From NCBI GenBank assembly GCA_951813285.1, contig OX638355.1, positions 1,360,653 through 1,424,652 on the forward strand: a DNA stretch of 64,000 nt, in the 5' to 3' direction. Below are positions 47,399-57,111 of this stretch, in pieces (the first letter of the stretch is position 1; each line of letters starts with the position of its first letter). This stretch comes from Terriglobia bacterium (GTDB lineage Bacteria; Acidobacteriota; Terriglobia; Versatilivoradales; Versatilivoraceae). Under the pieces are notes generated by a model. It did no database searches, was not told where the DNA came from, and saw only the letters and a program-made list of their open reading frames with translations. The position numbers and the translations under genes are program-made.

Positions 47399-48736
47399 AT
47401 GCGAAACATAGGGTGTTTGGCGAGTGACGATCCGATTCTGCGGCGGCGGGACTTCCTGCGAGTGGGATCTCTGAGTCTGCTGGGCGTGAGCCTGAGCCAG
47501 TTCCTGAAGCTTCAGGAGGCGTTGGGCGGCACGCCGGCGACGGCCGGGGGCAAGGCCCAGGCCTGCATCCTGTTGTGGCTGGAAGGGGGCCCCAGCCAGA
47601 TCGACATGTGGGACCCCAAGCCCAACAGCTCGTTCAGGCCCATCGCCACCAACGTGGCCGGAATTCAGGTTTCGGAGATGCTGCCCAAGACCGCAAGGCA
47701 CATGGACAAGCTGGCGATTATCCGATCGCTCCACACTCTGGAGAACAACCACCCTCAGGCCACCCACTACGCGGCCACGGGGCATCTGCCCAATCCGGCC
47801 ATGCGTTTTCCCAGCCTGGGCTCGATCGTCGCCAAGGAGTTGGGTGCAAGGAACAACTTGCCGCCCTACGTTTTGCAGCCGGACACCGGCAACGACACCT
47901 TTTTCATCGACCATTTCGGAGCCGCCTTCGTGGGCAACCAGTTTGATCCCATGGTGCTTCCCGACCCCAGTCAGCCCGACTTCGAGGTTCCCGACCTGCG
48001 GCTGCCCAAGTCGATCACTCCGGAGCGCCTGCAGGATCGGCTCTCCTTTCGGAAAGTGGTGGAGAAGGTCTACCGGGACAAGGTGCAGAAGGCCGAATCG
48101 GGGCGGATGGACACCTTCACCCAACAGGCCCTCAAGATGGTGTTGAACCCCGCGGTCAAGGACGCCTTCGATCTCTCCAAGGAGTCCACCAGGACCAGGG
48201 AGACCTACGGGCTGCACGGATTCGGCCAGAGCGCCCTGCTGGCCCGGCGGCTGGTGGAGGCGGGAAGCCGCTTCGTGACGGCTGCCGGATACAAGTACAA
48301 CGAGTGGGACACCCACGGCGACAACGACCGGCGGCACCGCGACATCCTGGTCCCGCCCTTCGATCAGACCTTTTCAGCCCTGCTGGAGGACCTGGACCAG
48401 CGCGGGCTGCTCCAGACCACCCTGGTGATCGCCATGGGAGAGTTCGGTCGCGGCCCCCAGGTGAACCCCGGAAACGGACGCGATCACTGGCCCCAGTGCT
48501 GGTCGGTGGTGCTGGGCGGCGGCGGCATTGCCGGAGGCCGGGCGGTGGGAGCCAGCGACGAGCGGGGAGGCTATGTCGCCGATCGGCAGGTCACCATCGG
48601 AGACCTGTTCGCCACCCTCTACAAGGCCCTGGGCATCGACTGGGAAAAGACCTACATGACCCCCATCGGCCGGCCGATCAAGATCGCCAACTCCATCGGC
48701 GACGCCACCGGGGTCCCCATCAAAGAGCTGATCTGA
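47399..48736 (+). CDS. DUF1501 protein with a Tat signal
   Basis: A 445-residue exported protein. The N-terminus has a twin-arginine-type signal (RRRDFLRVGSLSLLGVSLSQ), and the body reads as the DUF1501/sulfatase-like fold: ILLWLEGGPSQIDMWDPKPN, HPQATHYAATGHLPNPAM, NEWDTHGDN and MGEFGRGPQVNPGNGRDHWP. DUF1501 members resemble alkaline-phosphatase-superfamily hydrolases, but their substrates are not established. GGAGGAGG sits upstream of the ATG at 47399. It pairs with the DUF1549/DUF1553 gene despite the repeat-filled gap. Confidence 0.9.
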   Translation: MRNIGCLASDDPILRRRDFLRVGSLSLLGVSLSQFLKLQEALGGTPATAGGKAQACILLWLEGGPSQIDMWDPKPNSSFRPIATNVAGIQVSEMLPKTARHMDKLAIIRSLHTLENNHPQATHYAATGHLPNPAMRFPSLGSIVAKELGARNNLPPYVLQPDTGNDTFFIDHFGAAFVGNQFDPMVLPDPSQPDFEVPDLRLPKSITPERLQDRLSFRKVVEKVYRDKVQKAESGRMDTFTQQALKMVLNPAVKDAFDLSKESTRTRETYGLHGFGQSALLARRLVEAGSRFVTAAGYKYNEWDTHGDNDRRHRDILVPPFDQTFSALLEDLDQRGLLQTTLVIAMGEFGRGPQVNPGNGRDHWPQCWSVVLGGGGIAGGRAVGASDERGGYVADRQVTIGDLFATLYKALGIDWEKTYMTPIGRPIKIANSIGDATGVPIKELI

Positions 48737-48793
48737 AGGCGCCCGAGGGCGAGGGCGCCGGCGGCTGCCCCGGCCAAAGATCGGCAATCCCCA

Positions 48794-49735
48794 ATGCACC
48801 CTTCAATGGACCAATCTTCCACTCCCAAGGTGCTGCTGAACGACCGCCTGGTGGAGAAGAGCGAGGCGGTGATTCCTCTGGACACCGTGGCCTTCAAGTA
48901 TGGGGCCATGGTCTTTGAAGGACTGCGCGCCTATTGGAACGAGCAGACCCGGCAACTGAACGTTTTCCGGCTGGATGACCACTCCAGGCGCCTGGAGCAA
49001 TCGGTCCGGGTCATGCGGATGGAAACGGCCTTGACAGCCGGCGATTACAGCGCCGCCGTGGTGCGTGCGCTGCGGTCCAACCGGATCCGGACCACCTCGC
49101 ACGTTCGGCAGATGGTCTACGTGGACGGACCGGGCGAGGCCTTCGGGACCGGTCCGGTCAGCCACGCCGTCATCGTGACCCCCAAGGGGGGGTGGTTCGA
49201 GGGAAAGGAGTTGGGAATCCACGCCTGCATCAGCTCCTGGCAGCGGATTTCCGACAGCTCCATTCCCCCGCGAGTCAAGTGCGCGGCCAACTACCAGAAC
49301 GCCCGACTCTCGTTGCTGCAGGCCCGACTGGACGGATATGACAGCGCCCTGCTGCTCAACGCGGCCGGCAAGGTCGCCGAGGAGCCCAGGGGGTGCGTCT
49401 TCCTCTGCCGTGGGGGGCGGGTGGTGACGCCGACCGTCACCAGCGACATCCTGGAGAGCATCACCCGGGCCACGCTGATGCAGCTGTTTCGAGAGGTGCA
49501 CGGGGTGGAGGTGATTGAGCGGGAGGTCGACCGCACCGAGTTCTACGCGGCCGACGAAGCCTTCGTCTGCGGCAGCGGCCTGGAGGTGGCCCCCATCCTG
49601 TCGATTGACCGCTTTCCTCTGGGCAAGGGGAAGGCCGGCGAGTTGACCCTGGCCATACGCAGTAGCTACCTGCAAGCCACGCGGGGGGAGTTGCCCGAGT
49701 ACCGCCACTGGTTGACGGCCTGCGGGCCGGATTGA
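48794..49735 (+). CDS. ilvE: Branched-chain amino-acid aminotransferase (class IV PLP)
   Basis: A 313-residue class IV aminotransferase. It converts 2-keto acids to valine, leucine or isoleucine with glutamate. The start-domain pattern IPLDTVAFKYGAMVFEGLRA, the PLP lysine K162 (PPRVKCAANYQNA) and the EEPRGCVFLCRGG and TSDILESITR segments fit IlvE. A D-amino-acid transaminase is a related alternative. It stands alone, 57 bp after the DUF1501 gene. Confidence 0.9.
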   Translation: MHPSMDQSSTPKVLLNDRLVEKSEAVIPLDTVAFKYGAMVFEGLRAYWNEQTRQLNVFRLDDHSRRLEQSVRVMRMETALTAGDYSAAVVRALRSNRIRTTSHVRQMVYVDGPGEAFGTGPVSHAVIVTPKGGWFEGKELGIHACISSWQRISDSSIPPRVKCAANYQNARLSLLQARLDGYDSALLLNAAGKVAEEPRGCVFLCRGGRVVTPTVTSDILESITRATLMQLFREVHGVEVIEREVDRTEFYAADEAFVCGSGLEVAPILSIDRFPLGKGKAGELTLAIRSSYLQATRGELPEYRHWLTACGPD

Positions 49736-49745
49736 GGAATAGGGG

Positions 49746-51305
49746 TTATTGGCCAGGCTGATTCGCTGACGACTCTTCCGCCTCGGTCGAACCGAGGTTT
49801 CTTCCCGCCCGCTCGGGCGCGCCGAGCCTCCGCCTGCCTTCCTGGATCAGGGTTTCGAGCACGGCCGGATTCGAGTTTTCGGCGGCTGCGCGATGCATGG
49901 GCGTGTAGTTCCACTGGTTGCGCGCCTCCAGGCTGGCTCCGGCCTGAACCAGGGCCTTGGCAACCTCCGGATTGTTGTTCTTCTCCGCCGCCCGATGCAG
50001 GGGCGTGTACTGCCACTTGTCCCGCACCTCCAGGTCGGCTCCGCCCTGGATGAGGGCCTTGACCACATCCGGATTGAGGTTGTTCTCCGCCGCCCGGTGC
50101 AGAGGCGTGTACTGCCACTTGTCCCGGACGTCCAGGCTGGCTCCGGCCTGGAGGAGGGCCCGGACGACCTCCGGGTTGCCATTACGTGCGGCCGCGGCAA
50201 ACAGGGGCGTGAAGTTCCACTTGTCCCGGGCCTCCAGGTCGGATCCACCCTGGACGAGGGCCTCGATGACGTCCGGATTGGGGTTGTTGGCGGCTGCACG
50301 GTGCAGGGGCGTGAATTGCCACTTGTTGCGTGCGTCCGGGCTGGCGCCGGCCTGGATGAGAGCCTGCACGACTTTCGGATTGTCGTTGTTCTCGGCTGCC
50401 CGATGCAGGGGTGTGTTCTTGTCTTCGCTTAGGGACTTCGGATTGGCTCCTGCCTTGAGCAGAACCTGGATGACCTCCGCGTTGCCGTTGCGGGCGGCCG
50501 CGGCAAACAGAGGCGTGAAGTTCCACTTGCTGCGCGCTTCCAGTTTGGCGCCGGCCCGAATGAGGGCCCGGACGACCTCCGGATTTTCGTTGTTGGCGGC
50601 CGCCCGGTGCAGGGGCGTGAAGTTGATCTTGTCCCGGGCCTCCAGGTCGACCTTGGCCTGGATCAGGGCTTCGACCACCTCCGCGTTCCAGTTGGATGTG
50701 GCCGCCCGATGCAGGGGAGTGTATTCATCCTTGCTGCGCGCCATCAGGTCGGCCCCGGCGGCGATCAGGGTCTTGACCACGATGGCATTGCCGTTGCGCG
50801 CGGCCGCCCGGTGCAGGGGCGTATAGTTCCACTGGTTCCGTGCCTCCAGATCGGCGCCGGCCTCGAGCAGGATTTTCACCACCTCCGGATTTTCGTTGTT
50901 GGCAGCTCCCCGATGCAGGGGCGTGTATTGCCACCGGTCCCGGGCTTCCACTTCGGCGCCGGCTTGCAGCAGGGCTTCCACGATCTTCGGATTCCGGTTG
51001 TCTGCGGCCGCCCGGTGCAGGGGCGTGTACTGCCACTGGTCCCGGGCCATCAGGTCGGCCCCGGCCTTGAGCAGGGTCCCGATCACCCCCGGATGCTCGG
51101 TGTGGGCGGATGCCTGATGCAGGGGCGTGAATTCTGCTTCGTCCCGCGCTCGCAGGTCGGCCCCGGCGGCGAGACAGCCGTTCACCTCATCGACCGTCGC
51201 CCTCTGGAAATACTCTTTGGTATTCCACGTCTCGCAGTCCGCCTCCCCAAACACCGGGTGCGCGAATGCAAGGCAGGCAACCAGCACCGCGAGCTTGATT
51301 TTCAT
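49746..51305 (-). CDS. Secreted ankyrin-repeat protein
   Basis: A 519-residue protein with a signal peptide (KIKLAVLVACLAFAHPVFG) and 13 consecutive ankyrin repeats of 34 residues, each built on xxTPLHRAAxxNxNPxVVxALLxAGA, followed by a short polar tail. Two repeats read TPLFAAAARNGN instead of TPLHRAA. The repeats are unusually uniform and asparagine-rich in the second turn. It probably acts as a periplasmic or secreted protein-binding scaffold; the partner is unknown. Confidence 0.93.
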   Translation of the reverse strand: MKIKLAVLVACLAFAHPVFGEADCETWNTKEYFQRATVDEVNGCLAAGADLRARDEAEFTPLHQASAHTEHPGVIGTLLKAGADLMARDQWQYTPLHRAAADNRNPKIVEALLQAGAEVEARDRWQYTPLHRGAANNENPEVVKILLEAGADLEARNQWNYTPLHRAAARNGNAIVVKTLIAAGADLMARSKDEYTPLHRAATSNWNAEVVEALIQAKVDLEARDKINFTPLHRAAANNENPEVVRALIRAGAKLEARSKWNFTPLFAAAARNGNAEVIQVLLKAGANPKSLSEDKNTPLHRAAENNDNPKVVQALIQAGASPDARNKWQFTPLHRAAANNPNPDVIEALVQGGSDLEARDKWNFTPLFAAAARNGNPEVVRALLQAGASLDVRDKWQYTPLHRAAENNLNPDVVKALIQGGADLEVRDKWQYTPLHRAAEKNNNPEVAKALVQAGASLEARNQWNYTPMHRAAAENSNPAVLETLIQEGRRRLGAPERAGRNLGSTEAEESSANQPGQ

Positions 51306-51631
51306 GCGTTCCTCCCGACACGAGAACTTCCCCTATTGTACACCCGAGTGGGCCCAATGCGGGAACTGGACAGACCGGTTTAAGCCACAAAATGCGTGAT
51401 CCGGGCGCTGAAACGCGGGCAACAGGGGACCGAAGATCAACCGGCTTTCATGAACCGCCGAGCGACCCGGTGGCAACTACGGGTTGGGCCTGAGCACCTC
51501 CCCGAGGCCTTCTCGGAGGTTGCAAAGCGAGCGGAGGGCTTGGCAAGGTGCTTGGCGACAGGTACCATTACGGTAGACTTACCGCTAGGCGATGTGGGCT
51601 ACGGGATACTTGTTCAATGGAGAAAGTGCGG
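51306..51631. other. Divergent intergenic region
   Basis: This 326-bp gap separates the ankyrin gene (minus) from the TonB-dependent receptor gene (plus) and must hold both promoters. Short frames inside show no family resemblance. I see no repeat or RNA gene in it. Confidence 0.5.
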
Positions 51632-54514
51632 ATGAAGCGGGGCGGACAGTGGGCGGCCTTGTTGCTGATGACGCTTTCCGGCGGGTCGTTGGGAGCTCAG
51701 ACGGCCGGGGAAATCGGTGGCTCGGCGACCGACGATCAGGGCCTGGCGGTGCCCGGCGTGACCGTGACGCTTGAGGGCGATGTGCTGATCGCACCCCTGG
51801 TGGCCGTGACCTTGGGCGACGGCTCCTACCGCTTCCGGGCCCTCGGGCGCGGGTCATACGACCTGACGTTCGAGCGCGCCGGGTTCCGGACTCTGATTCG
51901 AAAAGGGGTGATCGTGGAAGGGAGCCGCTCCATCCGGATCGACGCGGCGCTGGAGGTGGCAGCCGTGGCCGAGACGATCACGGTGACGGGCGACGCGCCG
52001 GTGTTGGACATGAAAAGGACGGCGCTGGTGAACGACTTCGGCGTGGCCGAGTTGCAGGAGGTGCCTTCCGCCACCGATGTCTGGGCGGTATTGGGGCAGA
52101 CGGCCGGTGTCCGGATGCGTGGCTTCGATGTCGGAGGCTCCCACAAGAGCCAGCAAACCGGCTACGAGAGCTTCGGCATTCGCGGCCAGAACCGGATCCT
52201 GGCCGACGGCGTCGACACCACCGAGAGCGATGAAGGCACCGGATTCTACTTCGACTACTATTCCGTCGAAGAGTTCACCACCACGGCGGCCGGCGCCGAC
52301 GTGGAGATGACCGCGCCCGGGTCGCTGGTCATGATGACCATGAAGAGCGGAGGCGACGACTTCAGGGGGATGCTGCACGCCGATTACGAGCACGAGAATT
52401 TCGTCGGCGACAACACGGATGCCGACCTGGAGGCCCGCGGCTACACCGGCAACCCGAACCTGCTCTTCTTCGAAACCCACGCGGACATCGGCGGGCCCAT
52501 CGTGCGCGACCGCGCCTGGTTCTACGGCTTCTACAACCACTTCCGCATCGACAAGGCGGTCTCGGGCGTCAATCGCTCCGTGGCCACCGACCTGGGCGAT
52601 TTCGATCAGCTCGGGGGCAAGGTGACGGTTCGGCTGACCGACCGGGACCGCTTGATCGGGTACACCAACTGGGGTCTGAAGGAGAAGCCCAAACGGGGGC
52701 TGTCCACCGACGTGGGTCCCGACTCGGTGCTGGCCCAGGCCAGTTGGAGCTGGGCCCACAAGGCGGAGTGGCAGCGGGTGTGGAGCGACCGTACCTTCAT
52801 GATCGTGGCCGCCAAGCATTTCGGGTTCAGTTGGCCCATGGTGCCCCAGGTGGATCCGGGACAGCAGCCGCCGCGCCTCGACACCTCCACCAGCCGCCTG
52901 AGCGGCGCCGGCTGGTTTCCCGGCCTCAACGGGCCGCCGCCCTTCACCTTCGTTCGCTGGAAGCCGCAGGCCACCGCGGCCGCCCACCACTATGTGCCCG
53001 ACTTCGGCGGCAGCCACGACTTCAAGCTGGGCTACGAGTTCCAGATCGACAGCAGCCGCTTTGGCTCGAACGCCAATTCCGGACACATCCGCTACCTCGA
53101 CGACAGCGCCAACGACCGGCCGTTCCACGTGGACCGGATCATGCTCTTCAACATGCCGGCCGCGGGGGAGATCGCCTCCGACAACCGGAACCGGCACCAT
53201 GCGGTATTCGTCCAGGACACCTGGCAACCGGTGGACTGGCTGTCGCTGAACCTGGGCGTACGCTACGAGCAGCAGCGCACCTACTTCCTGGACGCCGTCT
53301 CCACGCCCTTCCTCGCCGACTTCTTCCCCAGCGGGACTGCCAGGGGTCGGACCAACACCGTCTGGAACACCTGGGCGCCGCGGCTGGGTGTGGCGTTCTC
53401 GCTGGCGTCGCGCACGGTGCTGAGGGGGCACTATGGCCGCTACTACCTCAACCTGGCCGACGCCCACGAGGACGCCAATCCGGCCAGCACCGCCTGGATC
53501 CGGTACGCGTTCCTCGACCCGAACCGCAACGGGATCTACGATGGCCCGAACGAGCTGGGCGCCAAGTTGGACGAGCAGGGCGCCACCGGTGTGGATCTCG
53601 GCAGCGGGGGGACGCCCGTCGACCCGGACCTGCCGACGGAATACGTCGACGAAATCAACCTCTCGCTGGAGCACGAGCTGGTGGCGGACACAGCCGTTCG
53701 AGTTTCCTACGTGCGCAAGGACCGGAGCGGCGACAGCGGCATCTGGAACCTGCCCCAGCAGTCGGCGCTTCTGGCGGGGCGCGGAATCGCGTGCAGCGCG
53801 GACCCGGATTGGGATTGCCCTGTGAACGTCATTACCGGCGCCCCACTGAATGTCCAGCGGGTCCCGGACGAGATGGCGGGGACGGTGGACAACCGGGTTG
53901 CCGCTTTCCCGGGAATGGAGGCTGCCTACGATACGTTGCAGGTAGCGGTGAACCGGCGCTTCAAGGGCGGCTTCCTGCTGCAGGCCGGCTTCGACTACCA
54001 GCGGCGGGACGAGTACCGGGCGGCGGCGGGCGAAGACCGGAGCCCGCTCTTCGCCGACCCGCTGGCAGTCGGTTCCGGCGGGCATGGGCGCATCTGGCAG
54101 AACCACGGCCTCGAGGTGGGCGCCCGGCAGGCGACCACCAACTGGGGCGGCCGTCTGCTGGCCCGCTACACGCTGCCGCACGAATTGGGCCTGTCCGCCA
54201 ATCTCCGGCACCAGAGCGGCTGGCCCTATGCCCTGATCCAGCGTGTGGACATCCCGGGCACCGGCACCAACCAGCCGATCTTTCTCAGCGATCTGTCGGA
54301 GAACCGTTCCGAAAACGTGACGATCATGGACTTCCGTCTGGACAAGGGGTTCTCCGTCGGCGCGGACCGCCGGCTCACCCTGTTGCTGGACGTCTACAAC
54401 CTCTTCAACGCCAACCCGGTGACGAATTTCTCGCTTCGGACCGGCGACCGCGAGCGAATCATTGCCGCCCTCGATCCCATCGTGATGAAGCTGGGCGTCC
54501 GGTTCCAGTTCTGA
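51632..54514 (+). CDS. TonB-dependent receptor, Oar-like
   Basis: A 960-residue outer-membrane receptor. A signal peptide (ALLLMTLSGGSLGAQ) precedes a carboxypeptidase-regulatory-like domain (about 25-110, SATDDQGLAVPGVTVTLEGD), then a plug (GIRGQNRILADGVDTTES) and a beta-barrel with Y/W-rich strands ending LGVRFQF. This architecture is typical of the Oar-like family that Acidobacteria possess in many copies. It imports a nutrient by energy from TonB; the substrate is unknown. The ATG at 51632 is chosen because the signal peptide starts there; 51617 is an alternative. Confidence 0.92.
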   Translation: MKRGGQWAALLLMTLSGGSLGAQTAGEIGGSATDDQGLAVPGVTVTLEGDVLIAPLVAVTLGDGSYRFRALGRGSYDLTFERAGFRTLIRKGVIVEGSRSIRIDAALEVAAVAETITVTGDAPVLDMKRTALVNDFGVAELQEVPSATDVWAVLGQTAGVRMRGFDVGGSHKSQQTGYESFGIRGQNRILADGVDTTESDEGTGFYFDYYSVEEFTTTAAGADVEMTAPGSLVMMTMKSGGDDFRGMLHADYEHENFVGDNTDADLEARGYTGNPNLLFFETHADIGGPIVRDRAWFYGFYNHFRIDKAVSGVNRSVATDLGDFDQLGGKVTVRLTDRDRLIGYTNWGLKEKPKRGLSTDVGPDSVLAQASWSWAHKAEWQRVWSDRTFMIVAAKHFGFSWPMVPQVDPGQQPPRLDTSTSRLSGAGWFPGLNGPPPFTFVRWKPQATAAAHHYVPDFGGSHDFKLGYEFQIDSSRFGSNANSGHIRYLDDSANDRPFHVDRIMLFNMPAAGEIASDNRNRHHAVFVQDTWQPVDWLSLNLGVRYEQQRTYFLDAVSTPFLADFFPSGTARGRTNTVWNTWAPRLGVAFSLASRTVLRGHYGRYYLNLADAHEDANPASTAWIRYAFLDPNRNGIYDGPNELGAKLDEQGATGVDLGSGGTPVDPDLPTEYVDEINLSLEHELVADTAVRVSYVRKDRSGDSGIWNLPQQSALLAGRGIACSADPDWDCPVNVITGAPLNVQRVPDEMAGTVDNRVAAFPGMEAAYDTLQVAVNRRFKGGFLLQAGFDYQRRDEYRAAAGEDRSPLFADPLAVGSGGHGRIWQNHGLEVGARQATTNWGGRLLARYTLPHELGLSANLRHQSGWPYALIQRVDIPGTGTNQPIFLSDLSENRSENVTIMDFRLDKGFSVGADRRLTLLLDVYNLFNANPVTNFSLRTGDRERIIAALDPIVMKLGVRFQF

Positions 54515-54645
54515 GCGGTGGCGTCCTGCCGGGTTGAAGGCCCGCAAATTCAGCAACCGGCCGGGCCGAGGCGCCCGGCCCGGACTGTCCCGGCCAACGG
54601 CTCGCCGGCTGCCGTCTTGGCAAAAACTCTTGGGGGAATCGGGAA

Positions 54646-56157
54646 ATGACCCGTCGACTTGCCAGTCAGGTAGAGAGGATTCTGGACGAGGGATCCGGGA
54701 GTCACCGCAGCGTCATCGTGCGAATGAAGCTCCCTGAAACGGATGAGGAGACGCTCCTGGGGGTGATTGCCGGTGCCATTCAACGGCGAACGCTCCTGCT
54801 CACGGCTCGGGACATTTTGCCGGCCCGCCTGGACCTGATGGCCGGACCGGATCGAGGGATCCCTTCCGATCGAGCCAGGGAAGCACTCAGGGAAGAAGGC
54901 GGTCTGGCCGCCCAGGTAGCTGCCACGGCCATCCGGCAGGTGAGCAGGCGGGTTCTTCGGTCCAGGGGGCTGAGATCACTGAGACCTCTCTACGCGGGCT
55001 TGCTCAAGCTCGGTCGGGAAGCCCACGGCGCCAGGTCTTTCTGGACGTCGAGATGCGTGGTCCTGCAAGCGACCAGGCATGACCTGGCAAAGCTGAATCA
55101 ATGGGTGGAGGAGCCCCTGATCGGAGATATCTACCCGAACCGGGTGCTGCACGTCCCCCGCCTGGTGGAATTGAAGACGCTTCCCTCAAGAGCGGTCGAG
55201 AACAAGGCCAGCGCCTGGGGGATCCATGCGGTTGGAGCCCTGGCCGCCCGGGGGGCTTACGGAGCCGGTGGAAAAGGAGTCAAGGTGGGCGTCCTGGACA
55301 CCGGTGTGGACGCCAGCCACCCCGATTTGAAGGGGAAGGTGGCCGACTGGGCGGAATTCGATTCCAACGGGGAGGATGTCCCCGATTCACAGCCGCACGA
55401 CACGGGTCAGCATGGAACTCACGTGGCCGGCACCATTGCCGGAGGGAAGGCCAGCGGCCGCTGGATCGGCATGGCTCCGGACGCCCGGTTGGCGGTTGCG
55501 ATTGCCTTGGACGGAGCCAAGGGGGGGACGGATGCTCAGGTGCTCGCCGCAATCGACTGGGCCGTCGAGCGCGGGGTGGACGTGTTGAACATGTCATTGG
55601 GCGGACTGACGTTGGGCCCCGAGGTTCCGAGCACCTATACCGAGGCGATTCTAACGTCGCTGAGGGCCGGAATCCCCGTGGTGACCGCCATTGGCAACGA
55701 CGGCCAGCAGATCACCGGGTCACCCGGCAACGATCTGCTTTCGTTTTCCGTGGGGGCGACCGATTATCGAGACTGCGCGGCCGCTTTCAGCGGAGGTCGA
55801 ACCCATGTCATTCGGGAGTCCAACTTCGTTTCCCCGGAGAATCTGCCTCTTGTCTATTCCAAGCCCGAGATCTCGGCTCCGGGGGTGGCGGTCTTCTCTT
55901 CGGTGCCGGGTGGGAAGTGGGCCGCTTTCAACGGAACCTCCATGGCGACGCCGCATGTCGCCGGCGCCATGGCGCTGCTGCTGAGCGCGACTTCCATCAA
56001 GAAGCGTGTGGCGCCCACCAACCGTGCCTTTCTGATTCAGGACCTGCTTGCCGGATCGGTTGAAGAACTGGGAGAAACCGGGCAGGATCACCGTTTCGGG
56101 TTCGGGCGACTCGACATCCTGCAGGCGATCGGTTTCGCCAGGGAAAAGGGGTTCTGA
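54646..56157 (+). CDS. S8 family subtilisin-like serine protease
   Basis: A 503-residue protease. Residues 1-190 form a prodomain-like region (SVIVRMKLPETDEE near the N-terminus and CVVLQATRHDLAKLNQW further on). The catalytic triad is intact: D218 (VLDTGVD), H256 (HGTHVAG) and S432 (FNGTSMATPHVAG), with the oxyanion Asn in TAIGNDGQ. No signal peptide is evident. A smaller gene immediately downstream encodes a prodomain-like protein. The pair may be a protease and its dedicated inhibitor or chaperone. Confidence 0.93.
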   Translation: MTRRLASQVERILDEGSGSHRSVIVRMKLPETDEETLLGVIAGAIQRRTLLLTARDILPARLDLMAGPDRGIPSDRAREALREEGGLAAQVAATAIRQVSRRVLRSRGLRSLRPLYAGLLKLGREAHGARSFWTSRCVVLQATRHDLAKLNQWVEEPLIGDIYPNRVLHVPRLVELKTLPSRAVENKASAWGIHAVGALAARGAYGAGGKGVKVGVLDTGVDASHPDLKGKVADWAEFDSNGEDVPDSQPHDTGQHGTHVAGTIAGGKASGRWIGMAPDARLAVAIALDGAKGGTDAQVLAAIDWAVERGVDVLNMSLGGLTLGPEVPSTYTEAILTSLRAGIPVVTAIGNDGQQITGSPGNDLLSFSVGATDYRDCAAAFSGGRTHVIRESNFVSPENLPLVYSKPEISAPGVAVFSSVPGGKWAAFNGTSMATPHVAGAMALLLSATSIKKRVAPTNRAFLIQDLLAGSVEELGETGQDHRFGFGRLDILQAIGFAREKGF

Positions 56158-56217
56158 GCGGGATGGCGCAATATAATAATGAGGAAGCGTGAAGCGCCCG
56201 GCGCAACGAGGTCTGTC

Positions 56218-56595
56218 GTGAGTGGATCCGATCTCCTGGACAAGCTTCAGGGCGAAGAGCTTCGACGCATGGCCAGCGAAAACCTGGAGGGGAAGGCCAG
56301 CGTCATCATTGAGCTGGACGTTCCCTCGCAAAAGGTCGGATTGAGAAAGCCCCCCGGGGCCGATGCCGGTGGCCTCGCTCCCGACAGGGTCATGCCCGAA
56401 TCCCCGCGGGACCTCTCGGCACTCGAACGGAAAGCCGCCCAGACCCATGCGTTCCTCGAGACGGTTCTCGGGTCCCCCCCCCGCTGGCTGCGAGCTTCAA
56501 GGGCCTTTGCGGCCGAAGCCACCGGAGCCCAACTGTCCGTCATCGCCCGCTCACCCCACGTCAAAGCCATCCGCCTCAACCGCCGGTTGAAATAA
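56218..56595 (+). CDS. Stand-alone subtilase-prodomain-like protein
   Basis: A roughly 125-residue protein (GTG start after GAGGT; an ATG at 56179 would add 13 residues). Its two beta-alpha units echo the prodomain of the preceding protease: ASVIIELDVPS resembles SVIVRMKLPE, and FAAEATGAQLSVIARSPHV resembles CVVLQATRHDLAKLNQW. This beta-alpha-beta layout fits I9-type inhibitor/prodomain folds. No catalytic motif is present. It begins 61 bp after the protease gene. Inhibitor or folding-helper function is inferred. Confidence 0.55.
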   Translation: MSGSDLLDKLQGEELRRMASENLEGKASVIIELDVPSQKVGLRKPPGADAGGLAPDRVMPESPRDLSALERKAAQTHAFLETVLGSPPRWLRASRAFAAEATGAQLSVIARSPHVKAIRLNRRLK

Positions 56596-56616
56596 AGGAG
56601 CTGACTCGGCCGGGCT

Positions 56617-56945
56617 TGTCTGAAACAACCCTGGCGCCCAGGCCGCCTCAGACCGTGGAACCGATTGAAACCATGAGACTTGGCGGCATTTTTCTTGAAA
56701 CACAATTTGTTTCACCCTCGAATGATCTGCCCCGTCGTGGGGGGCAGGGGCCCCACTTGCCTGAAACAACCGAATAAAGACAAAAGAAAAAGAGTTATCC
56801 ACGAAGGGCCACTAAGGACGACGAAGGGCCACTAAGGCGTTGAGGTTGACCGCGACGGGATACCAAGGTTAGGAAGGGATGATCGATTTCCGGTTGTTTC
56901 ACCCTCGAATGATCCGCCCGGCAGGGAAGGGGCCGGACTTTTTAG
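56617..56945. repeat. Dispersed noncoding repeat (copy R2)
   Basis: Closely matches R1 at 46870-47215, including GCCCAGGCCGCCTCAGACCG and GATCTGCCCCGTCGTGGGGG. It carries no gene. A third, partial version (R3) follows at 57112-57266, after the first hairpin-rich element. Confidence 0.8.
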
Positions 56946-56950
56946 TAATT

Positions 56951-57111
56951 GATAATCCCCGGGCGAACGCCCGGGCGACCCATTGAGCCGCGGAGCGGCG
57001 GCAGCAGGTAGCCGTGGGCGTGAGCCCATGGAAAGGGGTAGCTCCACGTCGAGCCGCGAAGGCGGCGACAGCAGAGGGCCGAAAGCGCGAGGCACCGGAG
57101 ACCGGCTCTCC
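56951..57111. repeat. Hairpin-rich structured repeat (copy S1)
   Basis: A 161-bp unit with four short stems: CCCGGGC-GAAC-GCCCGGG (56958-56975), GCCGC-GGA-GCGGC, CCGTGGGC-GTGA-GCCCATGG (57012-57031) and GCCGC-GAAG-GCGGC. Loops such as GTGA and GAAC are compact tetraloops, which suggests a transcribed RNA or a mobile repeat rather than protein. Copy S2 lies 316 bp downstream. No coding capacity is supported. Confidence 0.7.

Noticed and set aside
51854..54556. Minus-strand frame of 900 codons opposite the TonB-dependent receptor
   Set aside because: Antisense shadow; the receptor on the plus strand has signal peptide, plug and barrel.
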